A stretch of DNA of 64,000 nt. It comes from JAAYDS01 sp012729155. GTDB lineage: Bacteria; Chloroflexota; Anaerolineae; UBA1429. Every line of letters begins with the position of its first letter. Position 1 is the first letter of the stretch. The notes below the pieces were generated by a model. It ran no database searches. It was not told where the DNA came from and saw only the letters and a program-made list of their open reading frames with translations. Below, one piece after another: positions 49,416 through 58,404 of this stretch. The position numbers and the translations under genes were made by a program. The DNA lies in NCBI GenBank assembly GCA_036774405.1, contig DAIPBO010000009.1, positions 1 through 64,000 on the forward strand. The letters run 5' to 3'.

Positions 49416-49936
49416 TCGCTAGCAGCGTCCTCTCGCAGAGACAGGTGCATGACGACAAGATCGGCCAATGCGTCGACCTCATCGAGGCCGAACAGCGGCG
49501 CGTCGTCGGCCGCGTTTGGATCGGAGCTGACCACTGCCAGCAGCTCGCCAGGGCTCTGGATGCGCCCATGCCCATAGCCAGGGCGAATCACTTCGATTTT
49601 CGGCGTAGGCTCTCGCTTGTAGCCTTCGGTGATCACGAGATCTATATAGTGTGGCAAGCGCCTGACGACATCGCTCAGCGGCACCTCGACTGCAGGCTGC
49701 TCGAGCAGCGCGAGACGCCCCTGGGAGGAGATCGCCACCAGATCGGCGCCTGCCTGCGCCAGCAACCAGGTGTCTGTGCCCGGCTGGTCGAGATCGACGT
49801 CTTCTCGCGAGTGCTTGATGACCGCCACGTGCAGTCCACGCTGTTTGAGGCAACGCACCAATGCGGTGGCAATGGTGGTTTTGCCGCTGTTGTGCCACCC
49901 GATGATCGAGACGATGGGGGGTGGGGCCTGCGTCAT
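49412..49936 (-). CDS. mobB: Molybdopterin-guanine dinucleotide biosynthesis adaptor MobB
   Basis: The 174-residue GTP-binding protein has the P-loop IIGWHNSGKTT (about 10-20), the HSREDVDLDQPGTDTW segment and DLVITEGYKREPTPKIEV, all standard for MobB. It assists MobA in cofactor synthesis. The ATG at 49936 gives the standard start; a frame extending to 50092 is antisense to the lyase end. It is separated from mobA and overlaps the converging transferase gene by 4 bp. Confidence 0.9.
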   Translation of the reverse strand: MTQAPPPIVSIIGWHNSGKTTIATALVRCLKQRGLHVAVIKHSREDVDLDQPGTDTWLLAQAGADLVAISSQGRLALLEQPAVEVPLSDVVRRLPHYIDLVITEGYKREPTPKIEVIRPGYGHGRIQSPGELLAVVSSDPNAADDAPLFGLDEVDALADLVVMHLSLREDAASD

Positions 49937-49937
49937 A

Positions 49938-50882
49938 CTAGGCCAGCCTGCCGCGTGCCGCATCGCCTGCCTGGGGGGACAGGGCAGGGCGATCGCGCAG
50001 CTCAAAGAGCCCAGCTGTACGCATGTCTCGCTCAAAGGCGTGCAGCGTCTCGCCTGTGATAGGTGGCATAGGAGGCACCCCCTGGCCCACATCGATGCCG
50101 AGCACGCGCAAAGCCGCTTTGATGCCTGGAATGACGCCGTACTTGTGTAGCACCTGGATGATGCGGTTGGCGCGCCAGTGTAACTCGCGGGCAGCCACGA
50201 CCTTGCCCGCCAGAGTGGCGGCGCGGATATCGCTGAACAGGCGCGGCGCTATGTTGTAGGTGGTGCCGATGGCGCCATCGGCACCGAGCATCTGGCAGAG
50301 CATGCACAGCTCATCGGGCCCTGAGAGCACGTTTACGCGCGTCACATCGCGCTGAGCCATCACCTCGGAGAAAAAGAGCATATCCTGCGAGGTGTACTTG
50401 AAGCCTGCTACGCCGTCCAGGCCGCAGATCTCCAGCAGCTGTGCTACCGTCATGGGGTTGCCGGTGGCACCAGGGATGTAGTAGACGTAGAGGGGGAGCG
50501 CAGTAGCCGTTGCCAGCGCACGATAATGCGATTTGATCGCCTCGAACGTGTAGGCATAGTAGAACGGTGGCACCGCACTGATGGCGTCTGCGCCCACGGC
50601 CACAGCGTCTTGAGCCAGGGCCACGGCCTCGCGCGTCGTCAGGGCGCCTATATGCACCATGACCGGCACCTGACCACCAACCACGCCCACCACCGTCTCG
50701 GCGATCTGCCGACGCTGCTCGCGGCTCAGAAGCACACCCTCGCCGGTGCCGCCGCAAACGTACAGCCCCCCAATATCGGCCTGAAGCAATAGTTCCACCA
50801 ATCGTTCGGTCGCTCGTACGTCCACATTGCCGGCGACGTCTAGCGGTGACACCAGTGCCGGCCAGATCCCCGTAAAGCTCAT
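49938..50882 (-). CDS. DapA/NanA-family aldolase
   Basis: The 314-residue protein has the N-terminal GIWPALVSPLDVAGNVD, the GGTGEG loop (NanA type; DapA has GTTGE), YYIPG with the catalytic Tyr, and the Schiff-base Lys in AGFKYTS. A second, distinct family member lies at 7045-7932. The GxTGEG pattern and a YYIPG motif point to the N-acetylneuraminate-lyase branch, but other 2-oxo acid substrates are possible. It is transcribed with mobB, which starts 2 bp after its stop. The ATG at 50882 follows GGAGGTGG. Confidence 0.85.
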   Translation of the reverse strand: MSFTGIWPALVSPLDVAGNVDVRATERLVELLLQADIGGLYVCGGTGEGVLLSREQRRQIAETVVGVVGGQVPVMVHIGALTTREAVALAQDAVAVGADAISAVPPFYYAYTFEAIKSHYRALATATALPLYVYYIPGATGNPMTVAQLLEICGLDGVAGFKYTSQDMLFFSEVMAQRDVTRVNVLSGPDELCMLCQMLGADGAIGTTYNIAPRLFSDIRAATLAGKVVAARELHWRANRIIQVLHKYGVIPGIKAALRVLGIDVGQGVPPMPPITGETLHAFERDMRTAGLFELRDRPALSPQAGDAARGRLA

Positions 50883-50902
50883 GGCAACCACCTCCAAGCA
50901 CT

Positions 50903-50930
50903 AGTCTACCCAGGAGTGTCTGAGCTGCAA
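50903..50930 (-). promoter_or_regulatory. Candidate promoter for the aldolase/mobB unit
   Basis: On the reverse strand TTGCAG (50930-50925) and TAGACT (50908-50903) are 16 bp apart, about 20 bp upstream of the aldolase start. Match is moderate. Confidence 0.4.
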
Positions 50931-50988
50931 GCGACGACATTCGTTGTGTTGCTGCTTATCTATACACATGTATCGTCTTGTATGGCCA

Positions 50989-51017
50989 TTGACACTCGAA
51001 AATCGTAGACCTATAAT
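50989..51017 (+). promoter_or_regulatory. Perfect consensus promoter of the eCIS operon
   Basis: TTGACA (50989-50994) and TATAAT (51012-51017) match the sigma-70 consensus exactly with a 17-bp spacer. The predicted start of transcription is about 47 bp before the AAA+ gene. No operator palindrome is obvious between them. Confidence 0.8.
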
Positions 51018-51070
51018 CGAGGTAGGGTAAGGACGTCTTACTGAAGGGTCCCGTCAGGCGGTAAAGGGCC

Positions 51071-53182
51071 ATGAGCCAAGCTGGACTGCAGTGCGACTCT
51101 GGGCTCGAGCTGCTACCGCTGCTTGAGCGTGTTGGGCGCGAGTTGCGAGAGCGGTCTCGTGCACTTGCCGCGCAACTGACCGAGCCCAACCTGCGCGGGC
51201 TGGTCATCGCAGATGACGAGTTCGACCAACTGCTCGGCCAGTCACTGGGCGCATCTCCCTTTGCCTGTCTGCAACCCTTGGATAATGCCCTCCACGGGGG
51301 AGCCTGGGAGCAACTGCTGGTACGGGTTGGGCTCTCGCATCTCGAAGGTCTGATCATCCTCATCGCGCTGTTGCCCGAGATAGATCGTGCTTTCGAGCGC
51401 ATCTTTGGCTACCTGCAAGATGACGTCACTGCGCGGCGCCCGACGGTCGATCTCATGCTACGCCTGCTGTGGGATGCGCCCAGAGACCGCCTGGCCGCCC
51501 GAAGCCTCTTCTGGCCGCAGTCGCCTCTGCGACGGCTGGGCCTCGTGATGCTCCGCTCTGAGGGAGAGCGTGATTGCGGCCTGCTTGCCCAACAAGTCCT
51601 GGTACATCCTATTGCCACCGAGCATCTGCTGCGGCAGGGCGACGCCCCTGAGCCCGTGCAGCACGCCGTACGCGTGCTGGCGGTCGGCTCGCTGCTCGTG
51701 GACGCAGCCAGCCAGCAGGCACACGGCATGCTGGCTTGGCTGAATGATCAGTCGCCCACACGTCTCTGGGTGCAGGCACAGGCCCCCTACACCGAACTTG
51801 TGCGCAACCTGGCTCAGGCAGCTTGCGATAGCTGGCAACTCTCACTCGTCGAGCTGGACCTGTCGCAGACTGGCGATATCGAAGACGCCACGCGGGCGGC
51901 TGCGCTTGAGGCGCTGCTGCGAGACGCCGCTCTGTTCATCAGTGGTCTTGGCGACGAACAGGCTCCCTCTGAGCAACGTCTGATGGTCGAGCGCGCCGCT
52001 GCCCTATTGTGCGCCTTTCCGCGTCCCGTGTTCTGGCACTGTTCGCTGCTAGTGCCCCTGGCTGCGCCCCCTCATACACGCAGTGCGACCTGTGAGTTGC
52101 CCGCCCCTGATTATGCCCAACGTTTGGCGCTATGGCAGGCCGCCATAGCCCCGGGCACATGCTGTGAGGCTGCTGCGCTCGAGAAAGTGGCGGGGCGCTA
52201 CCGTCTGGCGCCAGAGCGTATCGCCTGGTCAGCCCGTGTGGCAGTAGAGACGGCGGCCAGGCTCGCGCCGCAGGCGGCGGTGCGATTTGCGGACCTGGCC
52301 GATGGTGCCCTGCGTGCAAGCAGTCGGGATATCGGGCAGCTAGCGCACCGCATCGCGCCACGGCATGGTTGGCAAGACCTGGTGCTCCCGGCCGATCGAC
52401 TGGCGCAGCTCAGGGAGATGTGCGATCAGCTTGCCTACCGGCACGTCGTGATGGAGCAGTGGGGCTATGGTCGACGTAGTGCCGCGCCCGGCCTGTCGGC
52501 GCTGTTCGCTGGTCCATCGGGGACGGGCAAATCGATGGCCGCTGAAGTGATCGCAGGCGAGTTAGGGCTCGATCTCTATCGCATCGACCTTTCTGGCGTC
52601 GTGAGCAAGTACATTGGAGAGACCGAAAAGAACCTGGCGCGCATCTTTTCGCTGGCGCGAGACGCTAACGCGATCCTGCTATTCGATGAGGCCGACGCCC
52701 TCTTTGGCAAGCGCTCTGAGACGCGTGATGCCCACGACCGTTACGCCAATATTGAGGTCAGTTATCTGCTCCAGAAGATCGAAGAGTACGATGGTCTGGT
52801 GATCCTCACCAGCAATCTACGGCAGAACCTCGACGAGGCCTTTATGCGGCGGCTGCAGCTCTCGGTCGATTTCCCGTTTCCTGATGAGCAGACGCGCTTG
52901 CAGATATGGCGCAGGCTCATCACGCCGCAGACGCCCGTAGGGGAGCTCGACCTGGAGCATCTCGCCCGACGCTTTCGGCTGTCGGGTGGCAGCATTCGTA
53001 ATGTGGTGCTCACGGCGGCATTCCTGGCGGCCCGTGATGGCCAGCCGCTCAACACCGACTATGTGACCTGGGCTGTCCGCCGCGAGTATCAAAAGCTCGG
53101 TCGTTTGGTTGAGGCTGGGCAGTTCGCGACCGGAGAGCGTTTGGGCGCTCGTATCGAGATGCAAGGGTGGGGTGATGCCTGA
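51071..53182 (+). CDS. eCIS AAA+ ATPase (Afp15/Pvc15-like)
   Basis: The 703-residue protein has a long N-terminal region (about 1-430) of alpha/beta character that resembles no common catalytic domain to my eye, and one C-terminal AAA+ module. That module shows Walker A AGPSGTGKS (about 481), DLSGVVSKYIGETEKNL, Walker B AILLFDEADALFGKR (about 533-547), TSNLRQNLDEAFMRR (sensor 1 and Arg finger) and a lid with RLSGGSIRNVVL. In Afp and PVC, the AAA+ protein acts in particle assembly or cargo loading. It is the first gene of the operon; its stop overlaps the DUF4157 gene by 8 bp. Confidence 0.9.
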   Translation: MSQAGLQCDSGLELLPLLERVGRELRERSRALAAQLTEPNLRGLVIADDEFDQLLGQSLGASPFACLQPLDNALHGGAWEQLLVRVGLSHLEGLIILIALLPEIDRAFERIFGYLQDDVTARRPTVDLMLRLLWDAPRDRLAARSLFWPQSPLRRLGLVMLRSEGERDCGLLAQQVLVHPIATEHLLRQGDAPEPVQHAVRVLAVGSLLVDAASQQAHGMLAWLNDQSPTRLWVQAQAPYTELVRNLAQAACDSWQLSLVELDLSQTGDIEDATRAAALEALLRDAALFISGLGDEQAPSEQRLMVERAAALLCAFPRPVFWHCSLLVPLAAPPHTRSATCELPAPDYAQRLALWQAAIAPGTCCEAAALEKVAGRYRLAPERIAWSARVAVETAARLAPQAAVRFADLADGALRASSRDIGQLAHRIAPRHGWQDLVLPADRLAQLREMCDQLAYRHVVMEQWGYGRRSAAPGLSALFAGPSGTGKSMAAEVIAGELGLDLYRIDLSGVVSKYIGETEKNLARIFSLARDANAILLFDEADALFGKRSETRDAHDRYANIEVSYLLQKIEEYDGLVILTSNLRQNLDEAFMRRLQLSVDFPFPDEQTRLQIWRRLITPQTPVGELDLEHLARRFRLSGGSIRNVVLTAAFLAARDGQPLNTDYVTWAVRREYQKLGRLVEAGQFATGERLGARIEMQGWGDA

Positions 53183-55007
53183 GAAACGCTTTGATCGCGT
53201 GAGAGTGACTCCTCGCACAGAGACAGCGCGAAGGGGCGAGTCGCCCCGGCCAGATTCGCTGCGCGCGGACTCTCAGCGGGCAGGGAATAGGTGTCTGCGC
53301 GCCCTGCTGGCGAGCGGAATGCCCAGCGGCATCCTGCGATCGGGGCGTGGCGGAGCTTTTTCCGCGTCGCACAACGTAGAGATGGCCCTTGAGCGACGCC
53401 GCGGTCTTGGCCAGCCCCTGCCGGAACCAACTCGCACCAAGATGGAGATGGCTTTTGGGGCTTCGTTCGAGGGCGTTACCGTTCACACCGGCGGCGAGGC
53501 GGATGGCCTCGCGCAGCAGGTGGCCGCGGTGGCGTTCACCCATGGCAAAGATCTGTACTTTTCTGCTGGGGCTTTCGCACCCGACACGCCACACGGTCAG
53601 CGTCTGTTGGCTCACGAGTTGACTCATGTGATACAGCAGCGCCCTGGTCGCAAGGTCATGGTTGGCGCGGCCAATGACCCTGCCGAGTTGGAGGCCGATG
53701 CGTTGGCAGACGCCGTCGTGCAGCGTCTGACCTTTGATAGAGCCAGGGGGCAGAACGAGGTTCAGCCCATTCAGCGGCAAGTAGAACTTGAGGAAGAGGA
53801 GCCCATCCAGGCACTGCGGCGCCAGGTTGAGCCCGAGGAAGAAGAGCCCATTCAGACGCTGCGCCGCCAGAGCGAGGATGACGAGTTGGCGCAGCCGCTG
53901 CGCCGTTCGTCACCGGTCGAGCCTGTGTCGAGCGCGCCTGCCGTCACATCGCAAGGGCCCACGACGGCCGGCGAGGCCTCAACCTATGCCCGAGCTATGC
54001 AAGCCTATCGGGCCGGCGAGTTGCGCAGCGCTCAGGACCTCTTTCAGCAGGTGCGCGACGATCCTCAGGTGAGCGACCGTGAACGAGCCAGCGCTACCTG
54101 GAACGTTGGTCGCATTCATGAGGAGCTGGGCGACGAGGCCGCCGCGCTGGCATGTTATCGCGAGTATCTATCCATGCCCGGGGCCTCTGCTGACCGTCGT
54201 CCGGTGGCCGAACGCATTGTGGAGCGAATGGAGAGCGAGCAGCGGGAGGGCGCAGAGCCGGCCGCTGGCATGGGATCGACGGCAACGGCCGCTGCAGAGC
54301 CCGAGGCCGCCACTGCCGAGACGTCGGCGCCTCACCGTCCTCGCCCCGAGGCCGCCCCCGACCCAGCCTCACGAGCCAGGGCCGTCTATCGCGAGGGCGT
54401 TCGCGCCTATCGCGCGGGCGAGTTGCGTGGCGCTCTGGACCGATTCCAGCAGGTGCTCGAGATCGATCAGGCGCCTGCGAGCCACCGCGCTAGTGCCATC
54501 TGGAACATAGGCCGCATCTATCAGGGGATGGGCAATAGCAGGGCCGCTCTGGCCATGTACCGCGCCTATATCGCTCAGCCCGCCGTGCCCCCCGAGCGTC
54601 TCGAGGTGGCGCAGGGCATCATCGCAGACCTGGAGCGTGAAAGCAAAGCCGGCACTGCGGAACCTGAGGCTGGAGTAGGGGCTGGCCCCGACGACAAGGC
54701 GACGGCGCCCGAACGTCTGCCCACCGTTCCCGAGCAGCGAGCTCAGGCGCTCTATGGCCTGGCATCGCAGGCCTATCAGAACGGCGACTATGCCACAGCA
54801 CTCGAGCACCTGCAACAGCTCATGCGTACCGATGGGCTCGAGCAGCGGTTGTATACCGAGACGCTCTACAACATGGCGCAATGTTATCGACGGCTTGGCA
54901 ACAATGGCGCCGCCATAGACATGTATCGTGGTTTTATGGAGCAGCCCGATGCCGCACCCGAAGAGCGCGAGCGCGCACAGCAACTGATCGCGACGCTGCG
55001 CCGCTAG
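53175..55007 (+). CDS. eCIS_core (DUF4157) metalloprotease-like protein fused to TPR repeats
   Basis: This 610-residue protein carries an N-terminal eCIS_core domain (about 84-160), ending with LLAHELTHVIQQ. His147, Glu148 and His151 form HExxH. The linker (about 195-243) has three degenerate PIQxLRRQ repeats spaced by EEEE. Then come three similar TPR-like blocks (about 269-356, 398-489 and 522-610), each opening with AYRAGELRxAxDxFQQV and including WNxGRI. Proteins with this domain are eCIS-associated, often as cargo or cargo carriers. No toxin domain follows, so here a TPR adaptor role is as likely. ATG at 53175 follows GGGTGGGG, overlapping the AAA+ stop. Confidence 0.88.
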   Translation: MPEKRFDRVRVTPRTETARRGESPRPDSLRADSQRAGNRCLRALLASGMPSGILRSGRGGAFSASHNVEMALERRRGLGQPLPEPTRTKMEMAFGASFEGVTVHTGGEADGLAQQVAAVAFTHGKDLYFSAGAFAPDTPHGQRLLAHELTHVIQQRPGRKVMVGAANDPAELEADALADAVVQRLTFDRARGQNEVQPIQRQVELEEEEPIQALRRQVEPEEEEPIQTLRRQSEDDELAQPLRRSSPVEPVSSAPAVTSQGPTTAGEASTYARAMQAYRAGELRSAQDLFQQVRDDPQVSDRERASATWNVGRIHEELGDEAAALACYREYLSMPGASADRRPVAERIVERMESEQREGAEPAAGMGSTATAAAEPEAATAETSAPHRPRPEAAPDPASRARAVYREGVRAYRAGELRGALDRFQQVLEIDQAPASHRASAIWNIGRIYQGMGNSRAALAMYRAYIAQPAVPPERLEVAQGIIADLERESKAGTAEPEAGVGAGPDDKATAPERLPTVPEQRAQALYGLASQAYQNGDYATALEHLQQLMRTDGLEQRLYTETLYNMAQCYRRLGNNGAAIDMYRGFMEQPDAAPEERERAQQLIATLRR

Positions 55008-55016
55008 GGAGCCGTG

Positions 55017-55859
55017 ATGATTCACTTGCTTGATGATGCCATCCGTAAACTGATCCAGACTGAGACGGGCTATGCCGCGCCCGATGTTGAGGTCAGCTTC
55101 AGCCAGCCTACGGGCGATTGGGCAGCTGGCCTGACGCATCCGGTGATCAACTGTTATCTATATGATGTTCGTGAGAATAACGAACTGCGCTCGGCCGAGT
55201 GGACCGTCGACCGCGGCCCCAACGGGTATGCGGCCAAGCGAATGGCTCCGCTGCGCTTTGACGTCAGCTATCTCATCACAGTGTGGACGCAAGACCATAT
55301 CGACGACGAGCATGCCATGCTCTGGCGCGTGCTCGAGTCCTTGGCGACGCACGAGACGCTCCCAGACCAGTACTGTGATGAGGCCCTGAAAAGCCAGCCC
55401 TATCCACTGCGCTGCAAGACGGCGCAGGCGACGCGTGCCATCGATGATCTACCCGATTTGTGGAGTGTGATGGACAACCCTTTGCGTCCATCGATCAACT
55501 ATGTGGTCACCATGGCAATGGAGCGCATGGAGCCGATCCACAGTCGTCAGGTGGTTACCAAACAGATCGACGTGGTGCAACGTGGGGTGATCGAAACTCA
55601 GGCCGAGACGATCCTGCAGATCGGAGGCATCGTCCACAACGGTGGGCGAACGCCTGCCCCAGTTGCGGGCGCCAGCGTCACTCTGGTCGAAACGGCCCAG
55701 CAGACCTTGACTGATCGGCTGGGGCGCTATCGCTTTCGCAACGTGCCGCGCGGTCGCTATCGGCTGGTGGCAGCCCACGAGGGCATGCATGGTGAGCGCG
55801 AGATCATCGTACCTCTACGTTCGGGCGATACCGACCTGTATGACATCGGTGTGCACTGA
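55017..55859 (+). CDS. Pvc16/DUF4255 cap protein with C-terminal carboxypeptidase-regulatory-like domain
   Basis: The 280-residue protein begins with the DUF4255 (Pvc16 N-terminal) domain (about 1-180): MIHLLDDAIRKLI, FSQPTGDWAAGL and VINCYLYDVRENNELR match the family. Afp16 and Pvc16 close the distal end of the tube and set its length. The C-terminal 75 residues (GASVTLVETAQQTLTDRLGRYRF) form a separate carboxypeptidase-regulatory-like beta sandwich, which is not standard in Afp16. ATG at 55017 follows AGGGAG; an adjacent GTG at 55014 is also possible. It lies 78 bp before the sheath gene. Confidence 0.88.
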   Translation: MIHLLDDAIRKLIQTETGYAAPDVEVSFSQPTGDWAAGLTHPVINCYLYDVRENNELRSAEWTVDRGPNGYAAKRMAPLRFDVSYLITVWTQDHIDDEHAMLWRVLESLATHETLPDQYCDEALKSQPYPLRCKTAQATRAIDDLPDLWSVMDNPLRPSINYVVTMAMERMEPIHSRQVVTKQIDVVQRGVIETQAETILQIGGIVHNGGRTPAPVAGASVTLVETAQQTLTDRLGRYRFRNVPRGRYRLVAAHEGMHGEREIIVPLRSGDTDLYDIGVH

Positions 55860-55937
55860 TGCCGAAAGGAGGCACAGCTTTATTCTGACATTGTGGCAGG
55901 CACCCTGGCTCTGAGGTTGTGAAAAGGACGAGCGAAC

Positions 55938-57500
55938 ATGCCAATCTATCAGTCTCCGGGCGTTTACATCGAAGAGGTCGACCGTGGCACACGGCCCATT
56001 GAGGCGGTGGGCACCGCAGTTGCGGCCTTTGTCGGCTTTAGCGCCAAGGCCGAGATGCCAGGCGGCGTCAATGAACCGGTGTCGCTTTTGGGCAAAGCTG
56101 TTGCGGTGACCAACTGGTCGCAGTATGTAGAGAGGTATGGCGGCTTTCTCGATGGGGCATACCTGCCCTATGCCGTGTACGGCTACTTTTTGAACGGTGG
56201 CAGTCGCTGCTATGTCGTCAGCGTCAAGACATTGGGAGCTTCGACAGATCCGAGCCTGGCCAGCCCCGCCATGGTGGCGCTGCCAAGCGGCGGTGAAAAG
56301 CCGGCCGATACCCTACAGATCACGTCACGCTCGGGTGGCCCCGCCGGCAATGATATTCAGGTGGCAGTGCGTCCGCTCGAGGAGGATCGCTTTACGCTGG
56401 TCATCAGCGGGCCCGATGGCGCCAGCGAGACCTTCGAGGGCCTGACTCTCGCCAAAGACGAGCGTAACGTCGAGGTGGTGGTCAACGCCCAGTCTCGACT
56501 GGTCAAAGTGGCGGTGCTTAAGGCGGCTGGCAGTTTGGTCGAGCGCAAGCCCCAAGAGGGCACCTACACGCTGACCGGCGGCGCTATGCAGACCAAGGCC
56601 GTTACTGCGGCCGACTATCGCGGGCAGGTGGCGGAGCGCACGGGGATCGGCGGCCTCGAGGCGGTGGAAGAGATCACCATGCTGGCTGCACCAGATCTCA
56701 TGGCCAGCTATCAGGCCGGTGAGATGTCGTTGGGCGACGTGCAGGCGGTGCAGCAGGCAATGTACGAGCACTGCGAACGTGTCAAGTACGCTTTTGCCAT
56801 CCTCGATTGCCCACCCGATCTGGGGCCTCAGGCCATGCGCGATTGGCGCCTCACAGCCAACTACGACACCAAGTACGCCGCGCTCTACTATCCCTGGATC
56901 GAGACGGGCGACATGGTACGTGGCAAGGGCGTTGTGCGCGTTCCGCCTTCGGGCCACATCGCTGGCGTCTATGCGCGTAGCGACGCCGAGCGGGGCGTAC
57001 ACAAGGCTCCAGCCAACGAGGTGGTGCGCGGTGCTACGGGGCTGCCCATCCAGATCACTCGCGCCGAACAGGATAGCCTCAACCCGATCGGCATCAACTG
57101 CATCCGATCCTTCCCAGGGCGTGGCCTGCGCGTTTGGGGCGCTCGCACCCTCAGCAGTGATCCTGCCTGGCGCTACATCAACGTGCGCCGGCTGTTCAAC
57201 ATGGTTGAAGAGTCGATCGAGCGGGGGACACAGTGGGTCGTGTTTGAGCCGAACGACGCCGACCTGTGGGCACGGGTGCGCCGCGATGTGCGCGCCTTTC
57301 TCAAGACCGTGTGGTCGTCGGGGGCGCTGTTCGGGGCTTCGCCCGACGAAGCCTTTTACGTCAAGTGTGATGAGGAACTCAACCCACCCGAAGTGCGCGA
57401 TCTGGGCCAGCTGATCATCGAGATCGGCATTGCGCCAGTCAAGCCGGCTGAGTTTGTCATCTTCCGTATCAGCCAGTGGGCCGGGCCATCGGCCGAGTAG
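55938..57500 (+). CDS. Contractile tail sheath protein
   Basis: The 520-residue sheath subunit starts MPIYQSPGVYIEEVDRG and has VGTAVAAFVGFSAKAEMPG, VTNWSQYVERYGGF and YGYFLNGGSRCYVV. An inserted domain (about 100-230) is followed by the conserved C-terminal core with RYINVRRLFNMVEESIERG, WVVFEPN and YVKCDEELNPPEV. It contracts to drive the inner tube into the target. There is only one sheath gene here, in contrast with the three of Afp. The start has AAAAGGACG upstream. Confidence 0.96.
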   Translation: MPIYQSPGVYIEEVDRGTRPIEAVGTAVAAFVGFSAKAEMPGGVNEPVSLLGKAVAVTNWSQYVERYGGFLDGAYLPYAVYGYFLNGGSRCYVVSVKTLGASTDPSLASPAMVALPSGGEKPADTLQITSRSGGPAGNDIQVAVRPLEEDRFTLVISGPDGASETFEGLTLAKDERNVEVVVNAQSRLVKVAVLKAAGSLVERKPQEGTYTLTGGAMQTKAVTAADYRGQVAERTGIGGLEAVEEITMLAAPDLMASYQAGEMSLGDVQAVQQAMYEHCERVKYAFAILDCPPDLGPQAMRDWRLTANYDTKYAALYYPWIETGDMVRGKGVVRVPPSGHIAGVYARSDAERGVHKAPANEVVRGATGLPIQITRAEQDSLNPIGINCIRSFPGRGLRVWGARTLSSDPAWRYINVRRLFNMVEESIERGTQWVVFEPNDADLWARVRRDVRAFLKTVWSSGALFGASPDEAFYVKCDEELNPPEVRDLGQLIIEIGIAPVKPAEFVIFRISQWAGPSAE

Positions 57501-57543
57501 CTGACTCGTGGCGCATGAGCGCGGCGATTGAGGAGGAACACAG

Positions 57544-57987
57544 ATGGGTGAGCGTCAGGACCCATTGGTTGGTTTTCACTATGCCATTGACGTGCAAGGC
57601 AAGATCCGCGGTTACTTTACCGAGTGTAGCGGCATCGGCTCAGAGCACGAAGTCATCGAACACAAAGTCGTCGACGAAAAGGGCCGCGAGGTCATCATGA
57701 AGCTCCCTGGACGCCTCAAGTGGGAGAACATCACTCTCAAGCGGGGCATCACCAACAATATGGACATCTGGGATTGGCGCGACGAGGTTGTCCGCGGCAA
57801 GGTGGATGATGCGCGACGCAACGGCTCGATTATCATGTTCGATCAATCGCTCAAAGAGGTCGCGCGCTGGAACTTTGAGCGAGCGTGGCCGGTCAAGGTT
57901 AGCGGACCGGCGGTCAAGGCTGACAGCAACGAGTTTGCGATCGAGGAACTGGTGATCACGCACGAGTATCTGTATCGCGCGCCTTAA
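57544..57987 (+). CDS. Inner tube protein (gp19 family, Afp1-like)
   Basis: This 147-residue protein has the gp19 tube fold: DPLVGFHYAIDVQGKIRGYFTECSGIGSEHEVIEHK and LPGRLKWENITLKRGITNNMDIWDWRDEVVRGK. It stacks as hexamer rings inside the sheath. The ATG at 57544 follows GAGGAGGAA. Its position straight after the sheath matches other eCIS and phage tail operons. Confidence 0.95.
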   Translation: MGERQDPLVGFHYAIDVQGKIRGYFTECSGIGSEHEVIEHKVVDEKGREVIMKLPGRLKWENITLKRGITNNMDIWDWRDEVVRGKVDDARRNGSIIMFDQSLKEVARWNFERAWPVKVSGPAVKADSNEFAIEELVITHEYLYRAP

Positions 57988-58003
57988 GGCTGGCGGCTGA
58001 ACC

Positions 58004-58363
58004 ATGCAGACCGAATTCACGTTCCGCCTGCCCTTGGGCTATCAGGACGGCGCTGGCCAGGTGCACCGAGAGGGCTCGATGCGCCTGGCGACGGCCATAG
58101 ATGAGATCGCGCCGCTTGGCGACGCGCGCGTGCGCGCAAACGAAGCCTATCTCTCCGTGCTGTTGCTCGCGCGGGTGGTCACACGGCTGGGATCTCTTCC
58201 GACGGTGACCACCGAGGTCATCGAGGGGTTGTTCTCGGCCGACGTGGCCTTTTTGCAGGCGCTCTATCGGCAGATCAACCTGACCGGCGGTTCCGTGGTC
58301 GAGGCCGTTTGCCCGCACTGCGGCCAGACGTTTGAGGCGCTGCTCGCCTCGTCCGAACCATGA
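58004..58363 (+). CDS. Small eCIS protein with CxxC, possible tail-assembly factor
   Basis: The 119-residue protein lies between the two tube genes. It has FTFRLPLGYQDGAGQVHREGSMRLATAIDEI, a helical middle and a C-terminal AVCPHCGQTFE with one CxxC pair. It resembles phage tail-assembly proteins found in mu-like and contractile-tail operons by position and opening motif. The CPHCG could bind zinc as a dimer. The canonical small Afp6-like (DUF6760) gene is absent here; this one may fill its place. Function is inferred. Confidence 0.65.
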   Translation: MQTEFTFRLPLGYQDGAGQVHREGSMRLATAIDEIAPLGDARVRANEAYLSVLLLARVVTRLGSLPTVTTEVIEGLFSADVAFLQALYRQINLTGGSVVEAVCPHCGQTFEALLASSEP

Positions 58364-58404
58364 TCAGGTGACATGAGATCATGTGCTGTGAGTAGGATGG
58401 GCTG

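Noticed and set aside
58364..58404. Looked for the small Afp6-like (DUF6760) gene between the CxxC protein and the second tube gene
   Set aside because: Only 41 bp lie here and no frame of more than a few codons exists.
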